Source: Phoronis australis
Lineage: Eukaryota; Phoronida; Phoronidae
Reading direction: 5' to 3'
DNA: 60,025 bases
Assembly: GCA_002633005.1 (NCBI GenBank)
Contig: NMRA01000318.1
Span: 454,058-514,082 of the forward strand
Position 1 is the first letter of the stretch; every line of letters starts with the position of its first letter. The notes below the pieces were generated by a model. It was not told where the DNA came from, did not search any database, and worked only from the letters and a program-made list of their open reading frames with translations. This document shows, piece after piece, positions 10,796 through 22,740 of the stretch. The position numbers and the translations under genes are program-made.

Positions 10796-12693
10796 ACAGT
10801 ATTACAGTGGCCGAGCTCTAGACTGGGTTTTGAATTTGTTTTCAAACCCAATTCACGTTTTATGTCTGCCAAAATAGCTGAAGATTGCAAATTTGTCACA
10901 ATCGAATTCCGTATGATATTTGGAGGCGCTACGAATCAAAAGATGAACTCTGAGTCATCATAGTTAATTTTACCTTTGTGGTTCATGATGTAGGAAAAAC
11001 ATTCAACATGCCAGTTCGGTACGAATGGTGCCCACCTCTTGTTTTCCAAAATATAATAACAAATTATCAATGGAAGGATGAAATAATTATTGTAATGATG
11101 TTTTTGTGCGCGATAGCATAACATGGCTCCAAAGAGGGCCCTGAGCCGTGTAGGAGAACATTTCGTGGATACTTTCAAATGACATTTTTCTTCTATGACA
11201 ATATAAAGTATTCCTAATTCAGTTTTTTTAGAATCCACGTTTTTAGTTGCTCATTCTTTGTAAAAACGATGTTTATATGCATTGAACTACAACTTTCTTG
11301 AGCATAAACAACAGCATCAGCCAATCGCGAACTACGAAACATATTTCTACTACCCGCGTACAGCAGAGTAAGAAATTCTCGGCTCATAGACAGAAGTATC
11401 GTCAAAAACGTTTAGCCTTAGGTTACTTAAGTTGTTGATCGAAATCAGAATAAAAATAACATGTGACAGAGTATTTTTGGCAGCGTTTTGGAGGTCTGGA
11501 CAAACAATCAAATTCAATTGATTTGATCAATCAAGTACAGCCTAGAATTATTATGATGTTGATATGTACATTACGTTCTATTGATATTAAAAACAATTAT
11601 GTCCTCTTGGAAGAACATCTTTTGAGAATACAGTACGTTTGAATGAAGCTGGTTTTGCGCTAAAATTCATTTTGTACAAAAATTAAATCCAGAGTTCTTT
11701 CATCTTCTCTGAGAGCACTGTAATCACAATTAAATTGTTTTGGTATAAATTTTTGAAAACAACATTCAAGAAAATTATTCTGAGTAACATAAAGTACCGT
11801 GTGAACGGGCACAACAAGAAGAAAGACTGACTCCACGTTTGAAATTTTCTGTTTTGTTTAACAATTCCAATCATTTAGTGCACCTAATTGGTACTCTATA
11901 ACAGGATGTATCTACAGTAATCAATGTTGGCAGATTGTTGCGACCTCTACAACGACTACAATATGTATGACACCAACGCTATTAAGTAGAACTGCATCCC
12001 ACTTCAGCCAACAAAAAACAGTTCTGTTGATGTACGTTTTACTCACACACTTTTAAAAAGCATTACATGTTATCAAAATAATATTTACGCAAAAAAACAA
12101 TGAAAACACCATTTGCATAAGTGAAAGGCGCCAATCTTCGAACACTATCTTAGCAAGTAAATTATATTATATCATTAGAGCATTGCAAATTACCAAAAAT
12201 GATCAATTTAGGGTAACAAATCAAAACTCTAAGTATATGATAAATGTTGATCAATGTTCAATTTTTGCCTGTCACTTGTCTCAGTGAATATAGAGTAACA
12301 CAGCAATTGAGTTGCACATGACTTTACTTCAATGTGGAGGAGGGCCGTATGAGATCAGGGCGAGATATTGTTTGTAGACGAGTGCTTCTGACCAAACTGA
12401 ACTTATGCGTTGATTTGACACATTTCTATGGCCCTATAGTGTGTCCTGATTGTGATATCTGATGAGTACCCCTGGTAAAAGTCGAGCGGTGAAATTAATT
12501 CATTATTAAGACACACTTTTTTCTCTACTTTTGCCTACTATTTGCCTCACAATTCCTAATTTATCATACTTTTTGTTTTCCAAATCTCCAAACCGTTCTC
12601 ATAGTTAGTCGTTGAATTGAAACAGCTTGAAAATCTTAGTTCATCATTTGTTTAAAGTAAACGTAATCTATTTTTCAGGGATAAAAGACGACC
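10796..12693. other. No gene recognised
   Basis: AT-rich, with only short random frames. A good acceptor (TAATCTATTTTTCAG, ending 12678) precedes a short open stretch DKRRPMLQSEQDEDCE and stop. It overlaps a duplicated block, so I do not call an exon. Confidence 0.3.
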
Positions 12694-12800
12694 TATGCTG
12701 CAGAGTGAACAAGATGAGGATTGTGAATAATGTCATTTATTATGATGTATAGTAGAACTAAAGAAGACTCTGCAAGATGGGCATGGAATAAACGCCACCG
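12694..12800 (+). repeat. Local duplication, copy 1
   Basis: The block from TATGCTGCAGA through AAGAAGACTC to AACGCCACC recurs about 535 bases downstream at 13228-13345 in direct orientation. Shared cores include GAATAATGTCATTTAT and AAGATGGGC. Function unknown. Confidence 0.7.
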
Positions 12801-13227
12801 GCGTGTACATAGAAATGACCTTAATAATGGAACAAAAATAATACAATTTAGAAAAGCCTGAAGGGCTTAACATATACGGAATAAAATAAAATTAAAAATA
12901 AAAATAGGCACCGGGGATGGCGGGTGGGAAAAACACTGATAAAAACTGGCGTTGAGGTCTTTTGGACAACGAAGTAGGTGGCTGAATGACCACGCTATAC
13001 TGAAGAAAGGAAATATGAATGACCAACCAGGTGTCGAGTGTAGAGGTGTATGAATACAAAAGTAGACTGCGGAGGATATTAATAGAAATGGGTAATGTTA
13101 AGTAAATCCTAATGGTTGATGTAAAAGTAAAAGTGACAAATGACACAATAATGGAGATAAATGCATTTAACAAGTTAAACTTAATTTATCGTAATCTATT
13201 TGGCCGGTGTACGCCACGAGCTACATG

Positions 13228-13345
13228 TATGCTGCAGATAAAACAAGATGATGATTGCGAATAATGTCATTTATCATAACGTAAGTAAAAGGAAATAAAG
13301 AAGACTCTGGAAGATGGGCTTGAGGAAAAACGCCATCATGGCAGT
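13228..13345 (+). repeat. Local duplication, copy 2
   Basis: Direct-orientation partner of 12694-12800. The two copies are diverged, and the sequence between them is not repeated. Confidence 0.7.
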
Positions 13346-13544
13346 GTGGCCATACTGCAGTATGGGAATACTGCCGAGGAAGCGTAACCCGGTATTAACA
13401 ACAATAGGCTATGTACATAAATATAGAAAATGAACAAAGGTATAAGTAAATTTAGTAATATTGAAGTTCGAATGAACTCTGAGATAAAAGGTACATGGTA
13501 CTACTGGCTAGAATTTGCAAAGGCTGCAGCGACATTCCTTTGGA

Positions 13545-13725
13545 GCGCCTGCTGCAGCAACAGACATGCACATGGGAGGAGGTAGGCTGCAACAACAGAC
13601 CTGACCTGGGGTTGGGAAGAAATGACGATAGGCTGAAACCACGGACCCGTCGTAGTGGGAGGAGACTGAAAAATAAAGGGATCAAAATGGGGAGCTGAAA
13701 CAACAGACTCCCCGGGAGGTGTCAG
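13545..13725 (+). repeat. Degenerate short tandem repeat
   Basis: The motif GCTG(C/A)A(A/G)CAACAGAC recurs four times (about 13550, 13586, 13633 in degenerate form, and 13694), with GGGAGGA or GGGAG in between. Spacing is 40-60 bases. Open frames here on both strands are by-products of the repeat. Confidence 0.45.
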
Positions 13726-14390
13726 ATACATGATTATGAGGAAAATGCATACAGTCACGCGGATGTAGATTTTAGTGCCGCTGACGTTTCAACTCGGCAG
13801 CCCCTTTTGCGTAGTCGACGGCGGGCATCGAAGGGTGAGATTCAGCAGAGCGCTAGTTGACTCAACTCTTAAGACTGAAGATTCTAACATTTTTCTCCAG
13901 TGGCGCGTGTTGAACATTTAACAGACTCACACTTGAATACAGACGAAAATTGACTCAACGTTTTAGTCAGTCATACCACTCAAGTGGAGAAACGTTTGGG
14001 TCCATGCTTCATTATGCGAAACTGCGCCTACACCAGGAATTAGGCGCATGTGGTAATATGTGAAAACTTAGTGAAAAGCAAGTTTTTCAAATATTATGCA
14101 AGTGAGACTTAACATAAGTTATTAAATAAGACGATTTATTAAACATTTGAGGAACACTTCTTTGAAAATGGATTGTTTTGAATAGCAGAGCATATGCAGT
14201 AATGATGCTTGGTGGTACCATCTTACCGAGACTCCGTATCATGAGCTCGTAAACAAGTAGCGGGATTGTGCAATTTATGTGTACTGTACTCATATACGAT
14301 GGATATTATCATTCATCTAGATGGGTAAAAATTATAAATCACATTTTCTGGAATTTAATGCAAAACAACAATCCCGACGTTGCGGAGCCG
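13726..14390. other. No gene recognised
   Basis: No coding or transposon signal. The sequence ends at the left inverted end of the element at 14391. Confidence 0.3.
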
Positions 14391-14785
14391 CCTGTGCCCG
14401 ATTGTATAGAGCAGTCTCAAATAGAGACTCAACTAAGTTCCCTAAAATATTTGTGGGCTTGTGAAACAATGAATGCCCTCTCTTATGCTGTTTGAGTATC
14501 ATTACTAAGCCAGTTTTGGCTTGCATACAAATCGAGAGTGAACTCGGCGCTGAATTCTAAATATTATTGGAAATACGTAAGGATCTTTTCATGCAACGCT
14601 CCTAAATTAAGGACTAAGTCCCTAATTACTTAGATTGAATTAAGTCAAACAGGAGCTTATAATAAAGATAAAACGATAGATAAATGTTTCATCTCTGAAC
14701 AAATAACGAAACAAATACGCAAAATATTTAGGGAACTTAGTTGAGTCCCTGTTTGGGACTGTTTCATGCAACTAAGGCCTGGCTC
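14391..14785 (+). mobile_element. Non-autonomous DNA transposon, family B, copy 1
   Basis: The left end (CTGTGCCCGATTG..., then GACTCAACTAAGTTCCCTAA) and right end (TTAGGGAACTTAGTTGAGTC, then GGACTGTTTCATGCAAC) are reverse complements over about 46 bases, differing mainly by transitions. Inner sequence (CTAAGCCAGTTTTGGCTTGC, then AAATCGAGAGTGAACTC) is also present, inverted, in the copy at 32281-33044. No protein is encoded. No clear target duplication is visible here; the right end carries a small disruption. The other copy has a 5-bp duplication. Confidence 0.8.
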
Positions 14786-15483
14786 CTACTTTGGATTGAC
14801 GACCAAAGAAATAAATTAAAGTATAGCTCATTATTGATGGCTGACTGGTCTCCCGAAAATTTCGATGATTACAGACAAAAACCATAATGCCTTGGACAAT
14901 GATTCAAACAACTTAAATCTGACAACTCCACGTCGATTCAAGGAGGTGTTCTTGGTTTAAACCAAACAGCCTCTCTGACACCTCGTTCGAACCGCGAACC
15001 CTCTCTATCCCAAGCGCGTGCACAACCTAAAAAAGGGAGCGTTGATTTCTAAATTGGATTGCATACGCATGTAGATTACTAAAGAAACCAACTGAGCGCA
15101 CGTGTTACTTTCGTGCTTAAATTAATTGTTGTAAAATTGCCGTCGCATATGCCTAGAACGTGAGCGCAATAAACCCAAGATAACGTCTTTATCAGCATCT
15201 GGACGAATAAATTATTTCATACTTTTATTTATTTAAGTAACACCACAAAAGACCCTGACTTCTGACTCTGACAGCAACTTACTGAAAAATTACATGTACG
15301 GTATGCCTACGTGATGTAACATGGCTCCTGAAACGGAGATGGCTATTTGTAAGTGCAGCATAGGCCCCTACGTGTTGCTATGTTTGGAAAATGAAGGTCT
15401 CGTTGTCATTGAACATTAATGTTCTAACTTCACGTGATTGCTAAACTGCCCATGGAATATGCAGCACACTTTTTCTACGTTAT
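14786..15483. other. No gene recognised
   Basis: No coding, RNA or repeat signal that I can support between the family-B element and the hAT transposase stop codon. Confidence 0.3.
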
Positions 15484-17130
15484 TTACTGGTCGTCGAAAT
15501 TCAAAACGACACTTCTGAGTTGAAGACTACGTGGATGCCTTCTGGCAAATCTCGACAACACTTCTGAGAGGTCTATCGGCATGTTGTAATGAATATGTAT
15601 CAATGCAAGTGCCGATGGAGGATCGTCAGTGGCGGATCTACGATACAATAAGGAAGGGCCAACATCCGAAGATGACGTCTCGGGTAATTGGGCAAAGCAT
15701 GATTGTGTTTGCAGCAGAGATCCGAAAGTTGCGGGGACCGGTCTTGTGACCCTTCTGTTCGGAATACCTTGTCCGCTACCGTTCCTGGTTACTCAGCATT
15801 TCCTCACGCTTTGCGCCGTTGCTGTTCCAATTTGCTTTCGGCAGCCTAAATCCGCCTATGATCGTCATTCATACAAGCGCGTGTAGAGACGTCTCAAAGT
15901 ACTTGCACTTCGCTCACATCCATTACTAGTGACAGGTAGTGTGAATCTGATACGCAATAGCGTATGGATGTTGGGGTACATCATGTCATCGCATGGTTCA
16001 AGCGCTGTCCTCAGTGTTGAAGGAAGTTGATCTTCAGGCATGACCCACAACTGGACGCGCCATTTCAGTAACTTGTCGTCAACTGCATCTGGAGATGGAA
16101 GATCTGCAGCGTATGTGGTTAAGGCCGATGTTTGGTTTCTACATGGTGGTCATAGCAGTAAGAACGACACTAATCACAGTGGCCACTCTTCTGTGTAGCT
16201 CACTGAACCGCGTTTCGAGGTGTTTTCTAACGTGTACAATAAATGGTTGATCCTGCAATATTGCTCAGGAAGAAGATCCAACACTGTGTCACTATTACCC
16301 CGGTTGTGCTGGACGCCATGGTGAAAGGTCTTCCTTCCCAGCCATACCCTAGGCAAACGCGCAAACACTGCTGAACGACGAATCCAGAGCTATATGATCG
16401 CACACAGGACAGGTCTCGCTTATCATGTTATAGGCACTTACAATATCAAGTTCGCGACCTTGCGACATTGTGGTTATCCCATAAGTGGCTCACAAACTTG
16501 TACACCACTGCGAAATTTACCAAAAAGATCAAAGGAAGGTATAGCATGTAAAATACTGGCTGCTCTACCCCTGTCTTCACCTCACTAAGAACGATAGAAA
16601 TCGGGATTGTAGCATCCAACGTGCAGGATGTTGCTCGAACCAACGTGTTTTTACACAAGTCGATGATGTGCTTTTTGCTCCCGCTGCTTGAGCAATATCA
16701 ACGAGGATTCGCCCATTTTTGGGAAAAATAAGCACGTTTCTTTTAACTTATAAGTCTTGTTGCGGATGCTGTATATGGAACATGACTGCGCTATTACCAG
16801 ACTCAAACAATGTGATGAACAGTGCACGTAAAATGCTAAAGGGGCTTTCTTTCTTATGAGAGCCTGTGAGCCGTTCTGAGCACTGGACATATTAGAAGCG
16901 CCGTCGTATGTCGGCCCTCTCATGTTGCTCATGTCCATTTTCAAGTCATCGAGTAATACTCGCTGTATTTCATTCTCAATGTGGTCTCCTGTAATCATCT
17001 TAAGTGTATTGAGCCCCTGGTGGACCTTTATACGCATTCCACCGCATGGCTCGAGCTCCCGTGTTATTCATCGATATTACAGCTATGAATCGTGCATTCG
17101 CGGAATTGAACAGAAGATTGACTCCTTTGT
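15484..17130 (-). pseudogene. Decayed hAT transposase (ZMYM1-like type)
   Basis: On the minus strand, broken by shifts and stops, the order of blocks is that of hAT transposases with an RNase-H fold. They run GLNTLKMITGDHIENEIQRV, MRGPTYDGASNMSS, LAFYVHCSSHCLSLVIAQS, GRKTFHHGVQHNRGNSDTV, DLPSPDAVDDKLLKW, YPNIHTLLRIRFTLPVTSNG with CERSASTLRRLYTRLYE, then SALALIHIHYNMPIDLSEVL with SRFARRHPR, and a stop at 15486-15484. The last blocks are the C-terminal dimerisation domain. The transposase would excise and reinsert an element with short inverted ends. A 234-bp element with its duplication (15627-15865) interrupts the C-terminus. The N-terminus (zinc finger) upstream of 17130 is not recognisable. 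Confidence 0.9.
15627..15860 (+). mobile_element. Short hAT-like element, family A, inserted in the hAT gene
   Basis: Begins CAGTGGCGGATCT and ends AAATCCGCCTATG, an 11-bp inverted repeat with two mismatches. It is flanked by a perfect 5-bp direct repeat ATCGT (15622-15626, 15861-15865). It resembles three other copies at 22741, 27527 and 32443, which are about 320 bp, so this one has an internal deletion. Removing element plus one ATCGT restores the hAT C-terminus from CERSAS to SALALIHIHYN apart from a small indel. That fixes its insertion as later than the transposase gene. Confidence 0.88.
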
Positions 17131-17717
17131 CTGCTTTTTCAGAGGTGTACTTTTTTGCTCTCTTCGTCAAATGGATGGCTCCTTCTAGCCCCCCGAGCCT
17201 CCCTCCCCCGAGTACGCACGTGAATAAGTATCCCGACGTCCGCTATGTTAAACGAGAGTCACTAAGGTGATCGAACGCTGCAGAGTTTATAGGTGAATTT
17301 GTTACACAAATATCTGAAGACGCTGTCATTTTCTCACTTATTGTATACAATACACTTTTGCAAAATATGGCACAATCCTTTCTAGATGTATCTTGTACAT
17401 TTAGCAATACCACTTGTATTTATTTCTTATTTCCCTTGTAAAAATTGGTCCTTACGATTCACTTTTATTTGTAGAACTCGTTATTTTCTTTGAAAAATTA
17501 TTGTGTCCTTTTTAGAGCAAGGCTTCGTTACCAAACTGCGAGATATTAGGAGCAAACGACACCAACTAGATGTTCATGATTCTCAAAGCCGCTGTTCAAA
17601 CTAGCGACTTTCACATCATCACTGAGGGCCCTCATGGACAGCAATGTGAGGTGATGGGGCTACCCTCATTGTAAATATTACATTTACAAATAAATAAATG
17701 AATAAATAATTGACGGA
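17131..17717. other. No gene recognised
   Basis: Possible remnant of the hAT N-terminus nearest 17130, then AT-rich DNA ending in an (AATA)n stretch just before the kinase pseudogene. Confidence 0.3.
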
Positions 17718-18198
17718 ATGGAAAAGCAGTTATTGCTTTTTGAAAAAGAAAAACGTTCGTATAAAATACTTATACCAGCCATGGTGAGAATGCTAAAAGA
17801 ACAGAGTTCTTTCATAAATGTTTCGGTTCCTTGTGTAATCAAAAGTGAAAGTCATGGAGTTAAATTCCTTCTCCTTGAAGACCTGTCCTCCCATGGATTC
17901 TTTCTTAAAAATTTTGACAACAAATTCGATTACGATAACTGCAAACTCGCTGTCGAAGGAATAACCACGCTTCAAGTGCCATCTTTGGTGTTAGGTCAGG
18001 GTGAGGTTGAAAATTTTGGATTGATTTTGAAAGAAAGTTGTGAACGACTTCAAATTCATTGACTTGCAGCTAGCAACAGTCGGGTCACCTGCAGTTGATC
18101 TGGTTATGATGTTATACACGGGCACGACTGAGACTTTTCGGAGACAAAACTTGAATAAAATTCTCTGTGACTATTACGTCAAATGGGACTATTCGTAA
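17718..18198 (+). pseudogene. CHK/ecdysteroid-kinase-like pseudogene fragment
   Basis: The first frame encodes FEKEKRSYKILIPAMVRML, VPCVIKSESHGVKFLLLEDL with SSHGFFLKNFDN, and a DYDNCKLAVEG helix. This is the start-to-hinge half of CHK (EcKinase) domains, which phosphorylate small molecules such as ecdysteroids in arthropods. After ILKES the frame shifts and reads NDFKFIDLQLATVGSPAVDL, then VMMLYTGTTETFRRQN, corresponding to the DFQ block. The segment between, which holds the HGD catalytic motif, is missing, as is the N-terminal nucleotide loop. With a deletion and a frameshift it cannot be active. Intronless structure suggests a retrocopy or a single old exon. A similar parental gene is expected elsewhere. 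Confidence 0.82.
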
Positions 18199-21100
18199 AA
18201 TTTACATTAACTAGAGGGCGCGCGTGTACTAGTGGTGATAGATTAAGCAGCCTCGATTTCGCAAGCCCTTAAAACACATGGTGAAATGGCTTGCAGCCGT
18301 GCCAACTGAATCTGAGATTGCGTGAAGAGGGTGCTTCTATGAGAGGAAGTAAGCATTACCTTATACAAAGGTAAGGTTTGTGATTATTTTAATGATTATT
18401 CAGTGTTTATTCTACAGATGCCTGTTAACTGAGGTATTCGCCGATGTCCACTTCGCGGCAGCCGCAAGTCGGGTTAAGCTTTGTTTGTTGTGATGTGTGT
18501 TACGATTCTTGACGTAGCACTTGGGACCCTTTCGTACACTCAAGCAGTATTACTAATGTTTGGAATGATTTCTAACAGGTTTATCAGTGACAGTTACATC
18601 AATCAATGCTGAATGTTTATGCTGTCAACTCCATATTGGTTAGTGAGTTAAGATTACAATCCAAGTCCAAGCGCAAAAGGTACGTGACTAATATCCATTA
18701 GACTCTTTACTCCTTATCCTATGTCTTCAGGAAATCTATTACACGTTGAAATGGAAATCTAACATGTCTCCTTTTCACGTGATCTTTGGTTTTTGGGTTT
18801 CAAGGCTTGTACCGTGCAGAGGAGATATGCATCACTTCTGCACCTTCCCAGAATGGACAAAAATTGGTTTAAAGCAGTTGACTGCAGCTAAACAACAAGA
18901 TGTTCCCATCCAGTGCAGATATGTTGTCAAAGCGTACTTTCTAGATCGGAGACAACAAGCAAAGCCTCTGAAAAGGGACAGCTATTTTTAAAGAAAGGTA
19001 TGTAAGTCGTTTTCTTAATTTACCTATTCAAGCCCTTAGCGGGGGTTGGCATAGGGGGTTGGGGTTGTAAAATTTGGTGCAACTGAATGTGTGGAAATGA
19101 CAGGTAATAGTGTCCGGTGGAAAGAGCATGGTGAGGTAATTCTTAACCATCATGAAGTTTCTTCAAGTTCATTTCATGAAACTGTTTGATATCAATTGTA
19201 AACCGATAAAAATATATTACATTTTCTGAATTCTCAGTGACTGAATAGTCTGAACTCATGTCTTGAAAGGTTGCACGTCGTTTGTAAATTCAAATGACTG
19301 TCATTTTTGTGAAAACTACATTTTTGATGATGCCTTACGATTTGTAATTACTCTTAAACAACAGAAAGATTATCCATCATTTTTTAAATCACTCTAGTCT
19401 TCATATCTTCTATTAGGAGAAAAATAAACGTTTGAGAAACGGTTCCCTCAGCCTTAGACCAGAAGTATGCTTGACAGACCCATGAATCTGTAATTGGAGC
19501 TTAAAATTGATGAAAGTATCAAAAATAAAAAGGCTTGAAAATGGGTAACAAAGGTATGGAATTGTCTAAAATAACTTGCATATTTTGAAGACAAGTGAGG
19601 CATTTAAAGAATATTTATGGCTACGAATGAAAAATAATGACGCAGTTTTATACAATACTTATTATATACACCCTTGCTTTCTGGAAATAGTAATTTTTTT
19701 TAATTTTGTGTGAAATTGTAGAGCAGTCACCATATCATATTTTTGCAAAACAGGGGTTGCATTTTTGACCAGACCTGGAGTACTTCATTATTCATATTTC
19801 AATATTTGTTCCAGGTTCAGTGACATTTTAAGGCCACTTCAAGCAGCAACATAGACAAGCTTTGATACTCCTTCCTCTTCCCACAGCGTTTCCACACACC
19901 AGCAGTGATGCATGGCACAATGTACAAGTCAGTGGCCCTGGAAAAATGTGAATCGCAGTACTAAGTTACCATAAGACAATATGCCAGTGGATTGTTTGTG
20001 TATGGAAAGGAACTATATCTGACTGCTAAAGAAGTCAGTCTCGTTTAGTTGGTGAGGATGACATTTCAAAGGCAATATGAGTCGTGTGGACAATAGCTTA
20101 TTTACTATCTTGGAAGAAACATGAGGGACTGAATCTGAAGAAGACCTAGTGACACTCTGGACTAGTTCAGGGTCCGATTTTGGACACAAAAAGAGTCAAG
20201 TGGTATGCTGTTGTGTTTACCTTCAAGGATCTAATTGTGGATGCTACTGAGGCTGAATGAGGTTACATGAAGGAAAGACAGATGCCGAAAGTGAACCTTT
20301 TTACAAGCGCTTCTATAGGCCATTGAAACTAAATCCCAGTGAAATGAAAACCAAAAGCACCTGGTATAACTACCTGTCCTTTCTCACTGAGTGACATTAA
20401 CTTTTCCTTTCAGAAGAAAGGCTTTATACTAATGGTAAAAACTTTTTAATTTGGTACACATTATGGGGAAATGACATTCAGTGACTGCATCGATTGTCTT
20501 ATTGTCGGTAGAAAGCCCGTTAATTTTACACTTTGATGATCGAATAAATTTTTCATCAACACGCAAGTTTGTCACTAACTATTGAAACCACAATATTTCC
20601 TCAGTTTTTAAAGCCCCATACAATGCAGTTGTGCTTATTCTTTATAAAGCTGAAATAATTACGGATTACACTTGCGAATTATTATTTTCCTGTTGACCTC
20701 TAGAAATGTGCAGCGATCAAAATGAAGTATTGCCTTTGTTTGCATTTGATTTGTTTGTGTCTGTAATTATTTTTAGAGCTTTCTTAAGAAGGCCTTTAAC
20801 AAATTTAAGGTTTGTGTTAACTTGTCTACAACAAAAATTGCACAATCAAGAAAAGTATGTTTTCAATTATAGCTAGCTGGATAAGAATCTGCTATGCACA
20901 AGATTCGAGAATAAACAGTTATCAGTGTATTTAAAAACAAAATGGCAAACTGAACAACGACATACATACAAAGAAACAACATTGTTAAAAACAATTGTAA
21001 TTTTGTCCATAATCAGGCATATCAAAGGCTGACTTTCTGAATTAGGTTCAATTCTCTCAGGTTATTGCTGAAGGATTGCTTTTCACTTTGTCCAAAGGGA

Positions 21101-21495
21101 AAATAGACTTTCAGGCGGCTAGTTTCAGTCGTTTTCTCTCATCTGTACAGAATAGTCAGAGAAATATTAGCAAATTATAAAAGAAAACGCAAGACAAAAC
21201 TACCTTTGTAAGGCAGAACATACTTGACGTTTCATCTTCATGTTTATATGTAGAAACTTTGTACCCAAGTCTTGTTTAAGATGTGAATCAAAATATGTGA
21301 AACAGGGCAAAAGTGGTTTAACAATGTGTTTTTTCACGACACCTAAAATCTGCTTCTGACCTAAGTAAAACTAATTCTAGGTGTCAATTTTCCAGTGCAA
21401 TGTTACGACATTTAGTAAATAGCTTATTCATGTTAATTCGGTAACTAATCTGGTAGTCCAGAGTGTGGGGTCCGCTATAAAATAAGGAAACTCAC
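18199..21495. other. Mostly unassigned; two coding-looking remnants
   Basis: Two plus-strand stretches look like decayed protein. One is 18746-18991, ending with FPEWTKIGLKQLTAAKQQDV and VVKAYFLDRRQQAKPLKRDS. The other is 20258-20395, with TDAESEPFYKRFYRPLKLNP and TKSTWYNYLSFLTE, preceded in another frame by KWYAVVFTFKDLIVDATEAE. I recognise neither. They may be pieces of one old transposon or pseudogene. The rest is AT-rich with nothing seen. Confidence 0.3.
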
Positions 21496-21674
21496 TCATC
21501 TAGAGAATTTTATTGGATATAGCACAGTTTTGAAGAGAAACTGCTGTAAAAAAGTCACCCTTGACTTCTGAGCGTAACGTACCATACACCTCTTATATTT
21601 GGCGCACTCCCACCCAGGACAATAATGAGTATGTGCTGCTAGCCTACCCAGCATCCGTGTCCCGGGTGAGTTTC
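21496..21674 (-). CDS. Candidate last exon, Cys-rich
   Basis: On the minus strand a strong acceptor (TGTTTCTTTTAG) precedes an open frame NSPGTRMLGRLAAHTHYCPG, WECAKYKRCMVRYAQKSRVT and a stop. An AATAAA lies at 21514-21509 just before the stop. It follows the first exon at 21964-21783, but the phases do not match (that exon ends in phase 2, this frame needs phase 1). Either an exon lies between or one of the two is wrong. Confidence 0.3.
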
Positions 21675-21782
21675 CTAAAAGAAACACTTAGTTGCACTCA
21701 ATAAACCCGTTATTCAGTGGGGTAACTGGTGGGGATAACATCACCGAACGATGTCGATAGAAACTGATTGCTAAAAACTTAC

Positions 21783-21964
21783 CGAGCACCGTTACGTAGT
21801 CTCCCAAAGAAAAAGGAATAGAGCACACACGGGGCTTCGGCATCCACACACTTTTTGTCAGTTGGTTGACCCTTTTGACCGCAATTCTCCACGCCTGTAG
21901 TAGCCTTCATTCTTTTGGGAATTTGTGACCACCTTTCGAAGATTTGAACCCGGGAAAATAGCAA
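21783..21964 (-). CDS. Candidate first coding exon of a minus-strand gene
   Basis: The frame is open through 60 codons and ends in phase 2 at a consensus donor (CTCG|GTAAGT). Two in-frame ATGs are possible. The first gives MLFSRVQIFERWSQIPKR; the second gives MKATTGVENCGQKGQPTDKK, then CVDAEAPCVLYSFFFGRLRN. Upstream is an NRF1-like promoter motif (22036-22050) and CpG-containing sequence, consistent with a transcription start. I do not recognise the product. Confidence 0.45.
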
Positions 21965-22035
21965 TAATAAGGCTTAGCGCAACGACGTAATTCGATAACA
22001 ATTCCGTCTTTTTATCAGCTGTTTACATGCAGACA

Positions 22036-22050
22036 GCGACGCATGCGCAA
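22036..22050. promoter_or_regulatory. NRF1-like site
   Basis: GCGACGCATGCGCAA contains TTGCGCATGCGT on the minus strand, close to the NRF1 consensus of metazoan promoters. It lies about 75 bases upstream of the ATG at 21964. The call is from the motif only. Confidence 0.4.
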
Positions 22051-22384
22051 TTCAATCACCACTAGTACCATTTTCACGAATGACGTCGCTCTAGTTCGTT
22101 GGCGACTAGTCTTCCACATATGGCACATCACATTTACAAAATACCGCGAAAAACGGGTGGTAAGACTGGATCTCGCGAGATCATATCGGTTCGTATCCGC
22201 GCCAAATAAACCTCAGAAAAACGTTTCGTCATTGTTGTAATTTGAATGAGTTTTATAGCAGTTAGGACTATGCTCTTAAAAATGGTATCCTTGTACCTGA
22301 GAAAATCTGTATTTGTCGACTCGTTTATGTATCAAAATAAAGACTTATCTTCCTTGTCATGCATACTCGGGGAATTCCCTATCA

Positions 22385-22498
22385 ATGGAATCCCCGAGTA
22401 GAATCGCGACGAATGCGGACGATGTTGGAGTACTTGTAGTATTAAGTGAAGCAATTTTAAAACGAAAAACATCATTGATACGGTTTAGTTATCACTAA
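22385..22498 (+). other. Small ORF resembling a Harbinger-type transposase N-terminus
   Basis: ATG at 22385 opens MESPSRIATNADDVGVLVVL, SEAILKRKTSLIRFSYH, stop. The pattern of an acidic patch, a hydrophobic helix and a basic run ending in aromatic residues is reminiscent of the start of PIF/Harbinger transposases. The following WVxPW-like block and catalytic region are absent. It could be a remnant or chance. Confidence 0.2.
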
Positions 22499-22740
22499 GT
22501 GAACACAAAAGGTTCACTGTGTGATTAAAATGAAATAAAACTAGCAGAAGAAACACAGTTGACAGGTTAGCTATTTGCGCTACTGATGTTCCCACACTGA
22601 ACTGCAATTTTTTTTGCTTATTAGCCCTGAAGTTCACCAAACTTTAGTAGATCTTTTCCGTGCACTAATTACAATACCAGAACAGCAAAAAATTTTTGCG
22701 AGACATTAGAAGCTAGTGGTGACGTTTTGTAGCACTGTTG

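Noticed and set aside
21935-21960. GGGTTCAAATC-like sequence (minus strand) resembling a tRNA T-arm
   Set aside because: No acceptor stem, anticodon arm or A box at the right distance; it lies within the coding exon at 21783-21964.
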